The notes under the pieces: generated by a model
What the model was told of the DNA's origin: nothing
Seen by the model: the letters and a program-made list of their open reading frames with translations, nothing else
The model's database searches: none
Origin: Margaritispora aquatica
Lineage: Eukaryota; Ascomycota; Leotiomycetes; Helotiales; Discinellaceae
Direction of reading: 5' to 3'
Assembly (NCBI GenBank): GCA_007644065.1
Contig: VJWN01000020.1
Coordinates: 549,874 to 613,873, forward strand
Length of the DNA stretch: 64,000 bases
In this document: one piece after another, positions 21,703 through 35,146 of the stretch
Layout of the letters: every line of letters begins with the position of its first letter
Numbering within the stretch: the first letter of the stretch is position 1
Program-made: the position numbers and the translations under genes

Positions 21703-22534
21703 TCACCTCACCTTCTTCATCTCCATCTCCATTCCAGGAGCCATGCCCGGCATCGGTTTAGCATCTTTCGAACCTTCTTCGCTACCCCTTGATCCAGCAG
21801 CCACTGTGGCATTTCCGACGACTTTGCAGCCACCAGTTGCCTACCCCATATTAGCCACGAATTCTTCGTCCTTACAACATGAAAGTTGGGCAAGTAGATT
21901 AAGCGAAACTAACCATCATCAAATTCTCCATGTTTTTCTTGATGCCACCTGAGAAGTCCATCTTCAACGTCTCAACAGTCTTATTAGCCGTTGCTTGATC
22001 GACGATACCCGTGCTTGGTACCGCCAAGCTCATGGTCAAATTAAGCTCTTCCATCTGTGCCATGGCGACGACTGCCAGTCCTGGGAGAGCGGCGTTCCCA
22101 CTTGGCGCGATCTTTTGATTGTTCTCACGAATCGTTATCCCCTTGGTGACATATCCCAACAGGCTCGCTTGTGTAGCAGCATAGAGCGTCATATCCACCG
22201 GGTTCTGAGCCAGCACGTTTCCTAGTGCTGTCACGGTAGCGAGCTCATTGTTTTGGTCCGCGATATTGGATTCGATCCCAAGCGCGAGATTGTTAACGGC
22301 AGCCACACAAGCAGTGCCAGATGCTGTGCTATTGGCTTGTGGAGCTGGTTCGGCGGCTTGGGGTGCAGAGGATGCAGGTTCGGGTGCTGCTGCGGCGAAT
22401 TTTGGGGTTGAGGGCGCAGTGATGCCAGTTGTGGAGAGGCGAGAGAGCGCGGGTATTGAGGCCGGAATGGCTGTTGTTGGGGAGATGGAGAAGAGGATTG
22501 ATAGGAGCGCAAGGGCGGTATGTTGGAATTGCAT
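21703..22534 (-). CDS. small secreted protein, unrecognised family
   Basis: Exons 22534-21914 and 21840-21703 with a 73-bp GTTAGT...TAG intron; 252 aa. The start MQFQHTALALL gives a clean signal peptide (hydrophobic core ALALLSILFS, cleavage near TTAIPA); an upstream in-frame Met at 22609 would bury it. After an Ala/Pro-rich low-complexity linker (about 45-80) comes a helical domain (about 85-215) bounded by one Cys at each end (GTACVAAVNN and GGCKVVGN), which could pair in a disulfide. It is rich in Ala, Asn and Thr with several N-glycosylation sequons. The C-terminus is Met-rich (PMPGMAPGMEMEMKKVR). It recalls fungal cell-wall or surface-binding small proteins, but I cannot assign a family. 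Confidence 0.75.
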
Positions 22535-24755
22535 TTTGACTGGGGAAGGAGAGTAAGGCGCGCTGCACCATCTATTAAAACACAATATTGGAAAAAATGA
22601 AAGAAGCACAACCAGAATCTATCGATCGTGAAGAAGAAAAGAGCACGGAGATGCGACTACGAGAAGTGAGATGGGGCTTCAGAATCAGACGGGGGTCGCT
22701 TATGTATGGGGAATTGTTTGCTGTGGGGGTGAAGGATACCTCCATCGAAGAACAATAGGGTTTACCGGACGAGACTTGAACCGTGAAATTGGGGTTTGGG
22801 TTGGAAGTTTGTTTGTGCTTGGCTGATATGCTTAAAGATGGGATGGATTCCAGTTCTCATGAAAAGGTCCTCATTTGTTGATGCAACTGGTCTGAATCCG
22901 GGGTTGAATTCCCAACTTGTGAAATTAAACCCCCATTTCCATACAGGGAGCAGCAAGAACAGCAGTTTCTTAGCCATTTTCTAAAGTAAAGATTTCTCAT
23001 TCGAAGAAGATAAGAACACGATGTTAGTTTGACATTTTGGGAAGTAAGTGACGATCCGAAAGCCAACCAATTCTTGCAGTAAAATAAGCATTAGCTACTG
23101 CACACTTCCGAATGTTTATCATTATTTATTTTGAGTCTCGCTCTGCTCTTTTCATACCGACTAATCCCATTTTAGTCTTCACCTCAAATGAATATATCTT
23201 GGACTTACGCTGTTTAGCACCAGATCTCTCGCTAAAATCAGTAATTCTGGTCACAAAGCGATAAAAGGTTAGTGATAACGAATAGGCGTACAAAACACTA
23301 CAAGTTCTGATCCAAAAGAAGCTCTAACCTTAATTGCTTAGAATGTTTCGCTGGAGAATACCACACTCAAGCGTACCTCATGCGCTCCCTCATCTGATCT
23401 TCTCGACGGATCATTCTTAGGAGGCGCGCTCGGATCCATAGCACACGCTGCAAGTTCGAAGCAGATTCAAATTGTGACCGGCGCTCGCTTGCACACCACC
23501 AGCACAGGAACTGCTTGAGCGTTGAAGACGAATACGATTGATGACATATCAATGTTCAATTCGTAAACATCAAGGATCCTCAATGGTTGATGAAGACTGT
23601 GCTGATCTTGTTTCTCGCCACAACCACGTCAGCAATCGCAAATAAAGATAAATTAAGAACACTCCTTATGGAAATAGCAAATGTGTACCATACGATGCAG
23701 GTCAAAGCGATTGGTTTTTCTATGATCACAGAGATCCGGAAATAGATCGTTTCGGAACAAATCCACAAAACAATCTTTCTGTTAAACGAAACAAAAAATA
23801 CAAACCTTAAATGAACTTAATCGATCACCAGCCAGTGCTGAAAACCCAGATGACCGGCTCGGCCGGTCACAAGCTGTGTCGGAGCACTCACGATGGCCGA
23901 GGCCAACGAAAGCCTCGGGTCATTTTCTCAACTCGTCAAGCACTTTTCAGAAGCTGATCCGAGTCAAATTATTCGAATTTGAGTGAATACCGAGATAACC
24001 CCCTGCCATCTTAGGTTGACATTCATCAGCAAGCAGTCTAACTTTCGCATCGGCAGATGATCACAAGTGAAAGGCAACGTCATATGCTTGTCCAGCCCCC
24101 TAGCGATGGATCCAGACCACAGGTCTGGTTGCAATGGTCGGTCCTTCTCCCCACGAGTATCCTATCTTGAAACGAGGTCCCAACGACGCCGTAATTCTCG
24201 CTGAAGGAACATATGTGACTTGCACTCGCTGGCATGTGGTTTGGTGGAGTAGAGAGGAAAGAGGGGAGATATAATAAACAGAGATATCACTGAAGATTTT
24301 CTATAATTGTGAACCATTCTCATCACTCGACATCTGCTTCCATTGTTGATAGCCAAGAATTCACATTTATGCCATCAAGATGGTCGCATTATTCCAAAGC
24401 TTACAATTCACACACGATATCATGTTATATAAATACAAGCAGTACACAAGTTACCAAATGTCACATCAATTGTGCCGACGACATTGCTGTTCTGTAGTTA
24501 AGGTCTACCCATCATAACTCCCAAAAGACCCAAGCTTTTTACCAGGTACCGTTGTTCCTACCATTCCCACCTATGTACATGTCCAAATCCCTCCTCATTA
24601 CACCGGGCGTTTCCGAAAAGTCTGTATAACTTCTCAAATTCCATAACGCCGTCATATGCCGCTAAATTCACAATATAGTAGGTAGTCAGTGTTTGCCACC
24701 ATGATCCTCTTGTCATTATGGTCTTGAACCAGAACATATATCAGATTTGAGAATC
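22535..24755. other. intergenic, no gene seen
   Basis: 2.2 kb between two minus-strand genes: the promoter of the secreted protein and the 3' flank of the fusion transporter. Only short frames without splice partners. Nothing else recognised. Confidence 0.5.
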
Positions 24756-27615
24756 TCAAGAACCTCGGTGCTTATCCCATCCCACACTGTGCTCTCTATG
24801 TTCCGAGGAGCCCTCTTCACGTCCCTTGCCTTTTCCCGACCCCTTGACCCTTTCGAATGCCACACTTATTCTTTGGCTTAGGCGCCTGACGGACGTTTCG
24901 CTATTCAATTCTCGTCCTCGCGACTGATCCTCTTGATGGAAATTGAGACTTCCACTGAGGCTGGGATTCCGAGATCCATGGCTGGGTAGGTTATTCAGAG
25001 GACGTCGTGCGGGGTCTACCTGAGCTCGCGCTTTGCTAAAGGCATTCAGATACAGTGGAAACAAAATCCCAAACGAATACAGAGCTACAATGACGCAGTA
25101 GCTGTACTCGACACTTCTGGCATCAAGCCGTTGTACCGCAAACATGACAAAGGGGAAAAGACCACCGCCACTTGCTGCTGCAACAATGTAGCTTGCACCT
25201 TGTTTTGTTTTGTTTCCTAGACCTCTGATTGCAATAGCAAAGATGAGGGGAAAGACAGGTCCTTCGAAGAAGAAGAATACGAGAGCTGGGGCAATAATGC
25301 TGTCGGCATTTTCCGACAGTATCATGGTAAGCACAGCGAATACGAGGCAGCCCACGAAGGTAACGAGAAGCAAAATACGGGGTGGGATGACAAGTGTCAG
25401 GGCTGCGAAAAGAAATCTTCCAACTGCAAATATGCCATGTCCAATCAAAGCATAATTGGTAATAGTTAGCGGCAGATCGCCAAGGTATCGCAATGAATCC
25501 AAAAGTGCACCAAACCAGACGGACATGCTCTCCTGAGCAGCGACATAGCAGAATTGTGAAAAAACTGCTAATGCCAGAGTAACATACACAATAGGCCACT
25601 TCGAGGAAAGTATGGTATCGGAGCGATAGATTCCCAGGTCTTCAGCTTGCTGTTGTAGATCTTCATCTGATGCCTCCGGAAGTGGCATGTAATAGAAAAA
25701 CAGAGCCAAAGCAACAGTGAAGAGAGCGACGGCCAAATAGGTCCACTGCACATCAATGAGGCTAGAAGTGCTACCATCGATACTCTTAAATAGGGCTTTT
25801 TCGGCTAAGAGCTGGCTGAGAATGCTCGCAGTTGCTTGCACTGCTTGTGCCAAAAGCAAACGGAATTCAGCCTTTGATGCAGGTCCACAGAGAGCGAGGA
25901 ATGGATTTGCAGCGGTTTCGAGGACAGAGAGACCAAATCCAACCACGAAATTACATATAATAAATCCAGGATAGGACGTGAGAACTGCAGATGGCCAGAA
26001 CATTAATGTTCCCACCCCATATATGCCAAGCCCGGTGATGAATGTCGCCTTGAAACCACCTTTGCGAAGAACAAGCTGTCCAATGGTCAATGACCCAAAG
26101 AAATATGCTCCAAAATATGCGGTGGTTAGTCCAAGAGTTTCGCTTGTACTGTGATGTGCGATCTGGCTGATGCGGTTGTTGAGCGTGTTCAACAGGCCAT
26201 ACGAGAATCCCCAGAGGAAAAACAGCGTTGTGACAAGAGCACAGTATTTGAAAGATTCCATACCTTTCGCCTTCAGCATGCTCCTAGGTCTTCTCATATT
26301 CACGAACCCAAAATAAACAGTGTTATCTGTCATTATGGTGTTGTGGGTAACGGCCGTTGGGGTTCGCCCAACAGTAGTGTTCGGCGCCATATCTGGTGTT
26401 GTCAAGAAATCCATCATATTCATATCCTGGTCATCTTGGCCTTGCTGATGAGTTCCTTCGTCGAGGCCCATCCCGCCTGGAGCCGTGAGAAAATCCATCA
26501 TGGACATGTCTTGTCCTTGAGCAGCAGCTGAAGGACGCTGTGCTGCTTCAACGGTGCCAACTGATGCTAGTCTGTGAGGAGACTGCTGGTTCAGTTCCCC
26601 AGGTACTTGCGAAACAAATGACACTTCCTTCTCAGTTGATTGATTGGATCGATCACGCAGTATGGTGGGCATGATGCGCTTGATCAAGGGCTTTAGTGTA
26701 GGAATGCAAGCACAGATGATTCCAATATTGACTTCTACTGCAGACCACATAAAGGATATGCTTGCAGTCCAGGCAAAGTCATTGCCGGTTCCTAACTGGG
26801 TATGTGATTGCAACTGATCTATTGATGCTTGTTGTAGGTAGTATATTCTTACCACATCAACGATAGTCACAAATATACCCAATGCGAATGTAAGGACCAA
26901 GATTGTCTTTTGTCGTTGAGGAAGACGCATGCCGGTCAGGACAGGGATTGGTAACACCAGGATTGCAAGGTCCGTAATGATGTTGACTGGAGCTGAGCAG
27001 AGGTATAATGTTACAATTGAGATGCACTTGCTGCTGTTGTCGATCACTCCATAGGCAGCGGAAACAGGACTGCATTGGAAGGTATTCATGAACATCAGCA
27101 CGAACCCAGCTACGTTCACAACTGCAAGTGTGACGTATGATGCAATTCTCAGGACCAGTTGGGTGTTCCTAGACATCCGTAGGTAAAATATCAAGATAGA
27201 GGTTTTTGTGGCCATCAATGCGGGATTCTAGTTCATTAGCATATTTTTATTGCATGTTCTAGTTACACTTACATAGAGAATTGTAAAAGCATACTCGCTC
27301 TTTCGGAGTGCAGGTACCCAGTGGTCAGGAATGTCACCATCGTGTCTGCCAAGTCCTTTGGTTGTCCCATATAATATAGAGAATGATAATCCGAACGCGA
27401 TGAACTGCATTTGATTAGTGAAGATTCCTGCAACATTTTGCCGCACTCACCCATGCAAAAATCATAATCCAATCATCTGCAGTCCTTGATCTAAGAACAG
27501 CAAATCGACTAATGATTCTTGCGAAGACGAACAAAGTCGCAAGTAAAAAGGTTGTTAAGGTTACAATGAAGACAGCGTTACCACGCTGGGCGGTATCGTC
27601 TATCATCGTAGACAT
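24756..27615 (-). CDS. rhodopsin/PTH11-like domain fused to FucP-type MFS transporter
   Basis: Exons 27615-27451, 27404-27273 and 27227-24756; 922 aa. Residues about 1-290 form a seven-helix domain of the fungal rhodopsin-like/PTH11 type (DDWIMIFAW, then SILYGTTKGLGRH, a Cys pair around NTFQCSP and SSKCISI, DLAILVLPIPVL, and WSAVEVNIGIICACIPTLKP). A cytosolic linker (about 290-395) holds a duplicated motif, DMSMMDFLTAP and DMNMMDFLTTP. Residues about 400-835 are a 12-helix MFS transporter of the fucose/glucose-galactose permease kind (FFLWGFSYGLLNTLN, ETAANPF). A basic Ser-rich tail follows. Both domains lie in one 2472-bp exon with no stop between them, so the fusion is not an annotation join within that exon. 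The substrate is probably a hexose or deoxyhexose; a sensor-transporter role is inference. Confidence 0.88.
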
Positions 27616-30600
27616 ATTGGATATTCAGTAGATGTCAAGCTTGATCATGGTTGTCGGCGATTCCAAGCGTCCATCGAGTTATCAAAAATGGCTGATGCTG
27701 AGCATGTGGGTGCTTGGAGGCTCCAAGATATTTCGTATCGGCAATGACAACGTTAGGCTTGCAACACTCTTTCTGCCAGTTTATGTTCGTTTCCGGGGGG
27801 CTTCTCAAGCAGGTTGGAGGCTGGTAATCGATAGAGATAAACTTTGTATTGGGTTTTGAGAACGAGGTCTGTGTTGTCGTTGTAGCTCCTTAGTTGTTCT
27901 TGTCAATCAAACCCAACCAGCCTCGAGAATGATCGCATCCGCTTTCACTCAATCAAGCAGCAGGCAAAGCAGAGAGCGACTTCAGATTTTCCCCCCACCT
28001 TATCCCGTAGTTCTTTCAACCTGCCGATCCAGATATGCCGCACTAAGTATGCTGTATCTTCGCATGCGATTTTGTTAACTTCTGGTAGAAGAATTACAGC
28101 GCCTTCGGACTCTGGATTTTTGGAGAATAATCGTATGCGATAAATCTTCCTTAGACAAAATCAACCCGAGAGTGCTCGACCCCTTAGTTGTGCCAGTGTC
28201 TCTCTTAGTGCCCTCGAATCGTGCACTACCCAAAACGTCAAGGCGTTTATCCCAGCAAACCTAATATCTCCAGCTTCGTTCGCTGCCACGTTGGAAAATC
28301 AGACTCTCCAATCCAAACAGCAGCAGGATCGCAACTCTTGCCCAATCGACAATACATGCGAAGGTTACTCGAGCCAGAGACAAGGAACAGTCTGCCACCT
28401 TTCCTTTAAGGAACTCAAAGATTTGAATCGAGCCCAAACCACACGTTCTGTTTCAACTGATCGGTTCCCTGATTCTGCGACGAACCAATTGTCTCCTTAT
28501 TTGGATGCTTTAGTCGAGAATTCAGCGTTCGCGGAATGTTGTGTCTCCCTAAAGGCTCGTCTACGTGCCAAAGATCGGTGATCCAGTAATTTGACGACTC
28601 ACAAACTGGCAGTACAACGACCGATGGAGGCGATGGGAACGGAAGATGGATCTCGATGTTGAGAAGTCGCCATCTTCAAGTTCTCCGCACTCAGATCAAT
28701 ACTCTGGAGCTAGCAGGCCGTTTTGGCGGGTTGGCTCGAGGCCAAATTTTCACTCCAAGCCATTTTCAAGCCCTTGGAGGTCCGGGTGGCCAGAGGGTTC
28801 AACAACCACTGCCTTGGGATCTGGGGCAATATGACTTTGCCTTGTATTGGTGTATTGGTGTATTGGTGCTGGGTGATTGATATGATTTGTCAATTTATGA
28901 CGCTACTCGGCGCCGTCCCAAGGCCAAAGAAACGATGGAGGCATGCGACTGCTGACTCGACGAATGAGACAAAGATATAAAGGATGACGTCGGCGAAACT
29001 CTCAAGAAAATGATCTACGATTTTCAGCCGGGTCCATCTTGCAGAGTTCCAGGTTCCCATTGCCTTATCTGCCCGGCTCGTGCGCTCGGCTCGGCTAAGA
29101 GTGATCTTCTTCTCGGTAACCGTCCCCGTCTATGCCATCAAGGTTTCGAATTTTACAATATATTTTTCAGAGGTCTTCTCTCGACAATCTGCATAACGAA
29201 ATAATCTGGCATTTTTCTTCCACATTGAACACATTGTGTGGAGTGTATAATATCAGCGAGAGTTTTGACTGAGGAACGCTAGCAATTTACGAGCAACGGG
29301 TTTATTTGGTCAGTATTGGGTTCGTGCCCTCTTTCGTGGCGTTCAGCCCGCATGCTGGATTGGCATCAAAGGAGCAAAGACAACGCCAGACTTGCAGCTA
29401 ACCAACCATGTGTTCGGTATCAGCAAGTGTCGTAGACACTGTGATGCCTCGCCAATATCTTGGTGCGATATATTTTCCTTTTCATCTCAGTCGTCTGATT
29501 GCCCTCGGCGGTTCTTACGGTCGTATGTTGTGACCAGATATTGCATTCTTCTTTTCGACTTCGTCTTGATCAGTCAATCACCTAAAGTCAACACTGCTTT
29601 CGATTTTCTTATCAAGATGTATCGTTATGGAAGATTTGGTTAGCCACTGGCCACGAGATGCAGAACTATATATAGGCCTGAGTTTATAAAATGTTGGGAC
29701 CTTTCTTGGCCTTTTGTTACCTACTTATTTCACGAAGTCACCACTCAGTGATCAGATGACTGGGAGAGTGCTCATCACTAAGCCTTTGGTTGAGTGCGAG
29801 ATATATTGAAACATATCTATTTTAGATGGTATTTTCACAAAGACGGACGTTGGGGAGCACAAGATACAGACATCTATTCCGTTGCTTTGATCTCAAAATG
29901 CAGTCCTTTATACGAGCTAGATTCCAAAGTGGATGCAATTTTATGTTAGAATTTATTATACGAAGTAAAAAGTTCCTGAGATCATTAAGTGAAGTAATGG
30001 CGTCTACCCTACTAATATTCATCGTCTCGCATACCTCTGTGTTACCATAGTCCGAATCATATGTAGTTTGAGAGGTTAAGTTTCTGTCCTTCTTGGATGT
30101 ACACCTCACAAGGTTCATATATTTCTATAACTTCTTTATATGCTCTCTTTATTATCATGGTGACAAACCGAACAGTGCCATTACACATTTCGAGATGGAC
30201 ATTATGCTGACAGTCAGTTGCACTCATCTCACACCAACATCAGTGTCAATCGCTGCGTACTTCTACCCATGGAGTTCGCCTTTCTTAAAATAAGTCGATA
30301 TTAATATAAGCTCATTTGTTCATCTCATAAGGTCTACCACCTGATGCATGTCACACCTAATGAAACAATAAACCAACGCTCTTCCTACTTTCTCAAATCT
30401 AACCCACGTACCTACCCACATACTAACATCTCAGCAAACCATGAAATCCACACTTAAAAGCAGAACAATACACAAACCTTCACCTCATCTCATCTCATCT
30501 CACATTAACTTTCCAGACATCCCGAAGACCGGAATCCGAAAATAAACCCACAGTCAAGCCCCAGCCTCGCAGCCCAACGCAACTCAACTCAACTCAAACC

Positions 30601-32159
30601 CAAGCAGAAGCAGAAGCAGTGCAATCTAATAGGGTGTCAAACCAAAACACACAGGTACGCAATACGAGAATGAATACGAGCCACAGAAACACCCGCCAAT
30701 ATCTGGGGAGATTTGCAACGAGATTTAAGGGGAGCGAGAGATGCGGGGTGACCTGGCCTGGCCTAGATTTGGGCTACCTACCTACCTACCTACCTACCTA
30801 CCATACCCACTCGATATACAAGGACCAGCTCATCAACACATGAACATGGGACAAGGATGGGGTGAAAGTAAGTCTCACACACACGTGATACCTCATCTCA
30901 TCTCCATCCCATCTTTCCCTCCCCACCCCAGCTTTTTGACTCACGTTGAGCCCACTTGCTCACTTCCGCATCGGGAGAAATGGGTCTCACTAGACACACG
31001 CGGACATCACTCCCTCCTGCCCACCGCCTTCGCGCTCGTGCAATCTAAGCGAAGGTATCCATGCAGAGCATGCAAAACAAGCCACGAAGAGTCCACCCAC
31101 ACGACCAGCTAGCTCTGACATCCACCTCCACACTCCACACATCCACACACAACAGCAGTGAGACCCTCGCGCCCTCACTTTCCTGCTCCTCTTCCCCAGA
31201 TCATCAAGCTCACCAAGCACCGATCACCAAGCACTGGGGAAGCAAACCAACCCCGGATTTTCATCTCCAGCACGGCATAAATTCGCCTTCACCACTCAAA
31301 CGCATAGAAACAAACCGCCTCGAAAACAAACCACGCACGAGTTTTTCCAGGCAAAAAAAGTTAAGATTGGGTATTTGGATGACATTTTGCCCTGGTCTGC
31401 GGTAGACGCCAGGGTGTGGGTGGAATTTTTATACACTATTTGAACTACCTTACTACCTGCATATACGCATGGCTTGCTCCTCCTCCACTAGCTTGTTCCT
31501 GCTCAGCTTCAGCCTAACACTCTGTACTCCCATCCATCCAAAAACCGAAAGAATGCATGTATGTCCCCCAGCCCATCTCATCGCATCCCAGTCTGGCCAT
31601 GTGCACGTATGTTTGTATGTATGTACCTGCTTGCTTGCATACCACCCCTTCCCCTCCATCTTCATACCGCAACGCTGCGCTGCAAGCGCGCGAAATAAAT
31701 GAAATCGTGGAGTCCAAAAATAAAAAAAAGTATCGTGGAGAACCCCTCCCACCAAACCAGAGACATACCCCCGAGAAACCCGATGAAAAAAGATGCTGGG
31801 CCCGCTTGCGTGAAAGTGCTGTGTTTTGATGAACGACGATGATGATGATGATGTTCCCAGAGAAAGTGCACATCCGAACGCCTGTCGCTGGAACCCGAGA
31901 AACTGTGAAATGCAAGATGAATCAACCCGCACCGCCGTGACCTCGCTCCTTTTGCTACATTCCTTCCGTACCTCCTGCCTTGCCCTGCCGTAGATCCATT
32001 CGTTTGCGGTCGTTGTATAAAGAAATTCGAGAAATGGTAAGGTGGAGAAAAATCGTCAAGCTGGCTCCGAGTCCTAAATGCCGCTCCAAATTGCAAAGCC
32101 AACTTCCATTGACAATAGAGAAATATGATAATTCGATGCGCGAGGAGATGATTGATTGT
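27616..32159. other. long intergenic stretch, no gene seen
   Basis: 4.5 kb holding the promoter of the fusion gene and the 3' flank of the transcription factor gene. The part around 29640-30350 is AT-rich. A (CTAC)n run is at 30774-30802 and a GATGAT run near 31838-31852. No conserved frame, rRNA or tRNA was recognised. Confidence 0.5.
30774..30802. repeat. (CTAC)n microsatellite
   Basis: About seven tandem CTAC units in intergenic DNA. Confidence 0.9.
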
Positions 32160-35146
32160 TCATCCATTTCCACCGCTCAGGAAGAAATCCAGTTCGCTTG
32201 GTCCGCCTCGCGAGTGTTCATTCTCAGCCAACTGCTCCAGCAGGCTCAAGAACGGATCCTTCTCTCCCTCAGTTCCTACACTCTCGCCGTTACTTCTCTC
32301 TCCATTGCTCCGAGCACCCGGTGTCATACCCTCGCCGTTGCCATTATGCATACCATTGCCGTTTGCGTTGGGTGTCATGCCGGACAGATTATTGGGTGTT
32401 GCAGCTGTAGTGGCCCATCCCATCTGCGGCATGCCAAACATAGGATCGTACGTCTCGTGCTGCTGGTGTAAGGAGGAGAACGCGTAGGGAGGCGAGAAGG
32501 GCGTTAAAGCGGGCATGTGTTGACCATTGGTATTCAGGTTGCCATTTGCGTTCTGGCTGTGATTATTGCCATTAGGGAGATTATGTTGCGGTGCGAAGGA
32601 GTTGTGATTTTGAAGCGAGTGAGGATTTGAGGGATCCATCATTTGTTGCTGCTGCTGGTGCATGCTTAGGTTCTGATCCGAGAGGTGCGAGCGGTCGTCG
32701 GACATGGTGCCATTGGGTGACATAAGAGTGTTTTCGGGATGTTGGTTGTTGTGGATTCCATTTCGATGGGAGAGTTTGAGGTCAAGGTGCTTCTTCCTTG
32801 ATGCTGCTGAGGATTGCTTGCGCTTATTGTTTCCTACCGCGTGCGAATCGTTGGAATTACTTGTGACGGATGCATTGCTGGCACGATGTGCATATAGATC
32901 ATGACCAGCATAGCTTTCTTGTCCAGATTCGTTGACAACATCTGCAAATGAGATATGCGCTCCATCAAAAAATAACCCAAGGTCACTATACCTATCAAAA
33001 AAGTCCTCAAGGTGGAAGACTGGGCTGTAGCGCATGGGATTGCTCGCCAAGGATTTGACCAACTCGGAGTGGCAGCTGTAGATGGTTTGGAGGGTCTCAC
33101 GTTGATGCTGAACAGATGACCAGGCATATCGTAGTTCCGACAATTGCTGCATCTCCCTCGAGAGAAAATCAGCAGAAGCAGAGAATACCTCGCCCTCACG
33201 ACCACCCTTGTAATGTGCGCCGTGAACATGGACAGTGCCTGCAGTGCAAATGCAGTATCCTACGAAAGCTGGCCATTCGATGGATGCTGATTGCTTCCCT
33301 ACGACCGAAATGTCAGTAAACTGGTTGTCGATCTGCATATGCTTGGACGATGATGTGGGGGGGCGGAGAGAGATATCCCGAGCCCCGAGGTGACATATGT
33401 GATCATCTTATGCTTCTGGGGAAGAGAAGAAAGGAGAGACAAAGGAATGCATACCTAGTTCAACAAGCTCGGCAATAGCATTCGCATGAAGGAAGCACAA
33501 GTTTGTGGCTTCGATTTGCCATGACTGGTGCTGACCCGTTCCGGCAAGCTCGGCGAGGTCAATGGGAAGAAATGGTCGGTAGATGAGACAGTGGATGAGA
33601 TGGTAAATGAGTTTACTGAGGACGAGTGTCGTGCTGTCGATTTGTCCAAATAAGGTGTCGACGGAGGAAAAAACATCTTGGGTTCCTGATGCCCAGATGT
33701 CGAGGTCTTGTCGGATTTTAGAAAGGTTGGAGAGGGAGTGCCAAGGGAAATGGCTGTCTCCTTTGACGCCTCCTGCCGCGAGGTACCTGTTTGTTATACC
33801 AAGAATACGCACAATGTCGATCAGCATGCCACTGCTTCCTTGGCTCTTCTTGCCAGATCCTGAATGGTACTGTAGATTCGATCCGTTCTGAAAGAACTCT
33901 CCTTCTATGGGGAGTGCTTGAGGTGTCGGACACCAGGAGGGTAGCCTTAAAAGTATCGCTTTGTCGCCAATTAGTGAGGGTCGTTTCGATCCACAGGCTG
34001 TGAATCTATCCATTAAATAGCAGGTCCAGAAGAGACGTCTTCGCATTTCCCGTTCTACAGGTGGTACTCTGGTTTTCATATCATATTCTCGGTGTAATTC
34101 CAGAGCCATTGCCATCCCAATTCCGCTTGCTAATTAGAATTAGCAGGTTTCACGATAACTGAACACTAAGACGCACAAATCATCATGTAGGCCTTTTTGC
34201 CCTTCCCCGCGGCTGTAAAGGCCACTGCCAGTAGTAGAAGGGCTTGTAAACAATCAATCGAGGGGTCATCGATGTCTAGTTCTGTTCGTGCTCGCATCGC
34301 ATAGTCTTCACTAAGTTGCACAGCTGCATGATATCCGTTTGGATGCGCTGTATACCTGAGAGAGATCAGTGATGATCTGCCGACTTTAAATTAGAATACC
34401 TACCTTGAGCTTACGGCATATATTGCAAAAACAAGGTATGATGGTATGTTATTCAATTGAATCCGTTGTCGTGTCGATGTTTCGTCGAGTATATGATAGG
34501 CTTTGCCATGACAGCGGGTAAAAAAGGTGTCGAGAAGGACATCGGGTTGGATTGCGGGCGGGGAAGGTTCACTAAATGGTGTAAGCTGTAAATTCAGAGG
34601 TTTTCAGGAAGTATATCTTCACCTTATTGGTGTTGGAGAGTACACTGCTGTCTCAGAAGCCAGAATTTCGGCGTCGAGTTGGGGTCGTTTCGGCTTGGAA
34701 TCGCCGTTGGAACTTGCTTTGTCTGCGACCGATCCATCCTCATTACTGGGCGAATTTGATTTCTTTTCATCCTTCAACCTTTTTTCCAGCCCATCCACTC
34801 TTTTCAAAAGAGCTTCCAAGACATCTGTCTTTGGACCTCGTTTCTTGGGCACGGCATCTGTGGATTTAGTCAATGGTGCTGGTCATAATGAAAAGTGCGA
34901 ACACTTTGCGATGTTCTGTAGCGTACCATAGATGCAAGGGCACTGGAAGACTTGACAAGCCTCGCAAGTCGGTCGCAACCGATTGCACTTGATCTGGAAA
35001 ATTAGTTAGTCAAGTGGAAGAACTCAAATGTCTGTTGAACAAACCTTCCGCTTCCTACACGATTTGCAATTCATTGATTCTCGTGGCTCGTTGCTCATGC
35101 GACGAGCAGGAAGACGTTCTATTCCAACCTGCGGTCGAACAGACAT
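32160..35146 (-). CDS. Zn2Cys6 fungal transcription factor
   Basis: Seven exons: 35146-35045, 34993-34927, 34857-34623, 34571-34404, 34355-34177, 34129-33455, 33298-32160; 854 aa. The zinc cluster is at 26-53 ([11 protein letters not shown], then [11 protein letters not shown]), interrupted by an intron after CRKRK as in many family members. Next come a basic [14 protein letters not shown] segment and a short coiled coil ([15 protein letters not shown]). The fungal-specific regulatory domain spans about 170-480, with the core signature [17 protein letters not shown] near 285-300. The C-terminal 300 residues are Asn/Gln/His-rich (a QQQQQ tract, many NGN repeats), typical of an activation region. 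The fifth donor is GTGCGT and the sixth intron is 156 bp. It is nuclear. The target pathway is unknown; neighbours give no clear hint, though the sugar carriers at 24.8 and 45.6 kb are candidates. Confidence 0.88.
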
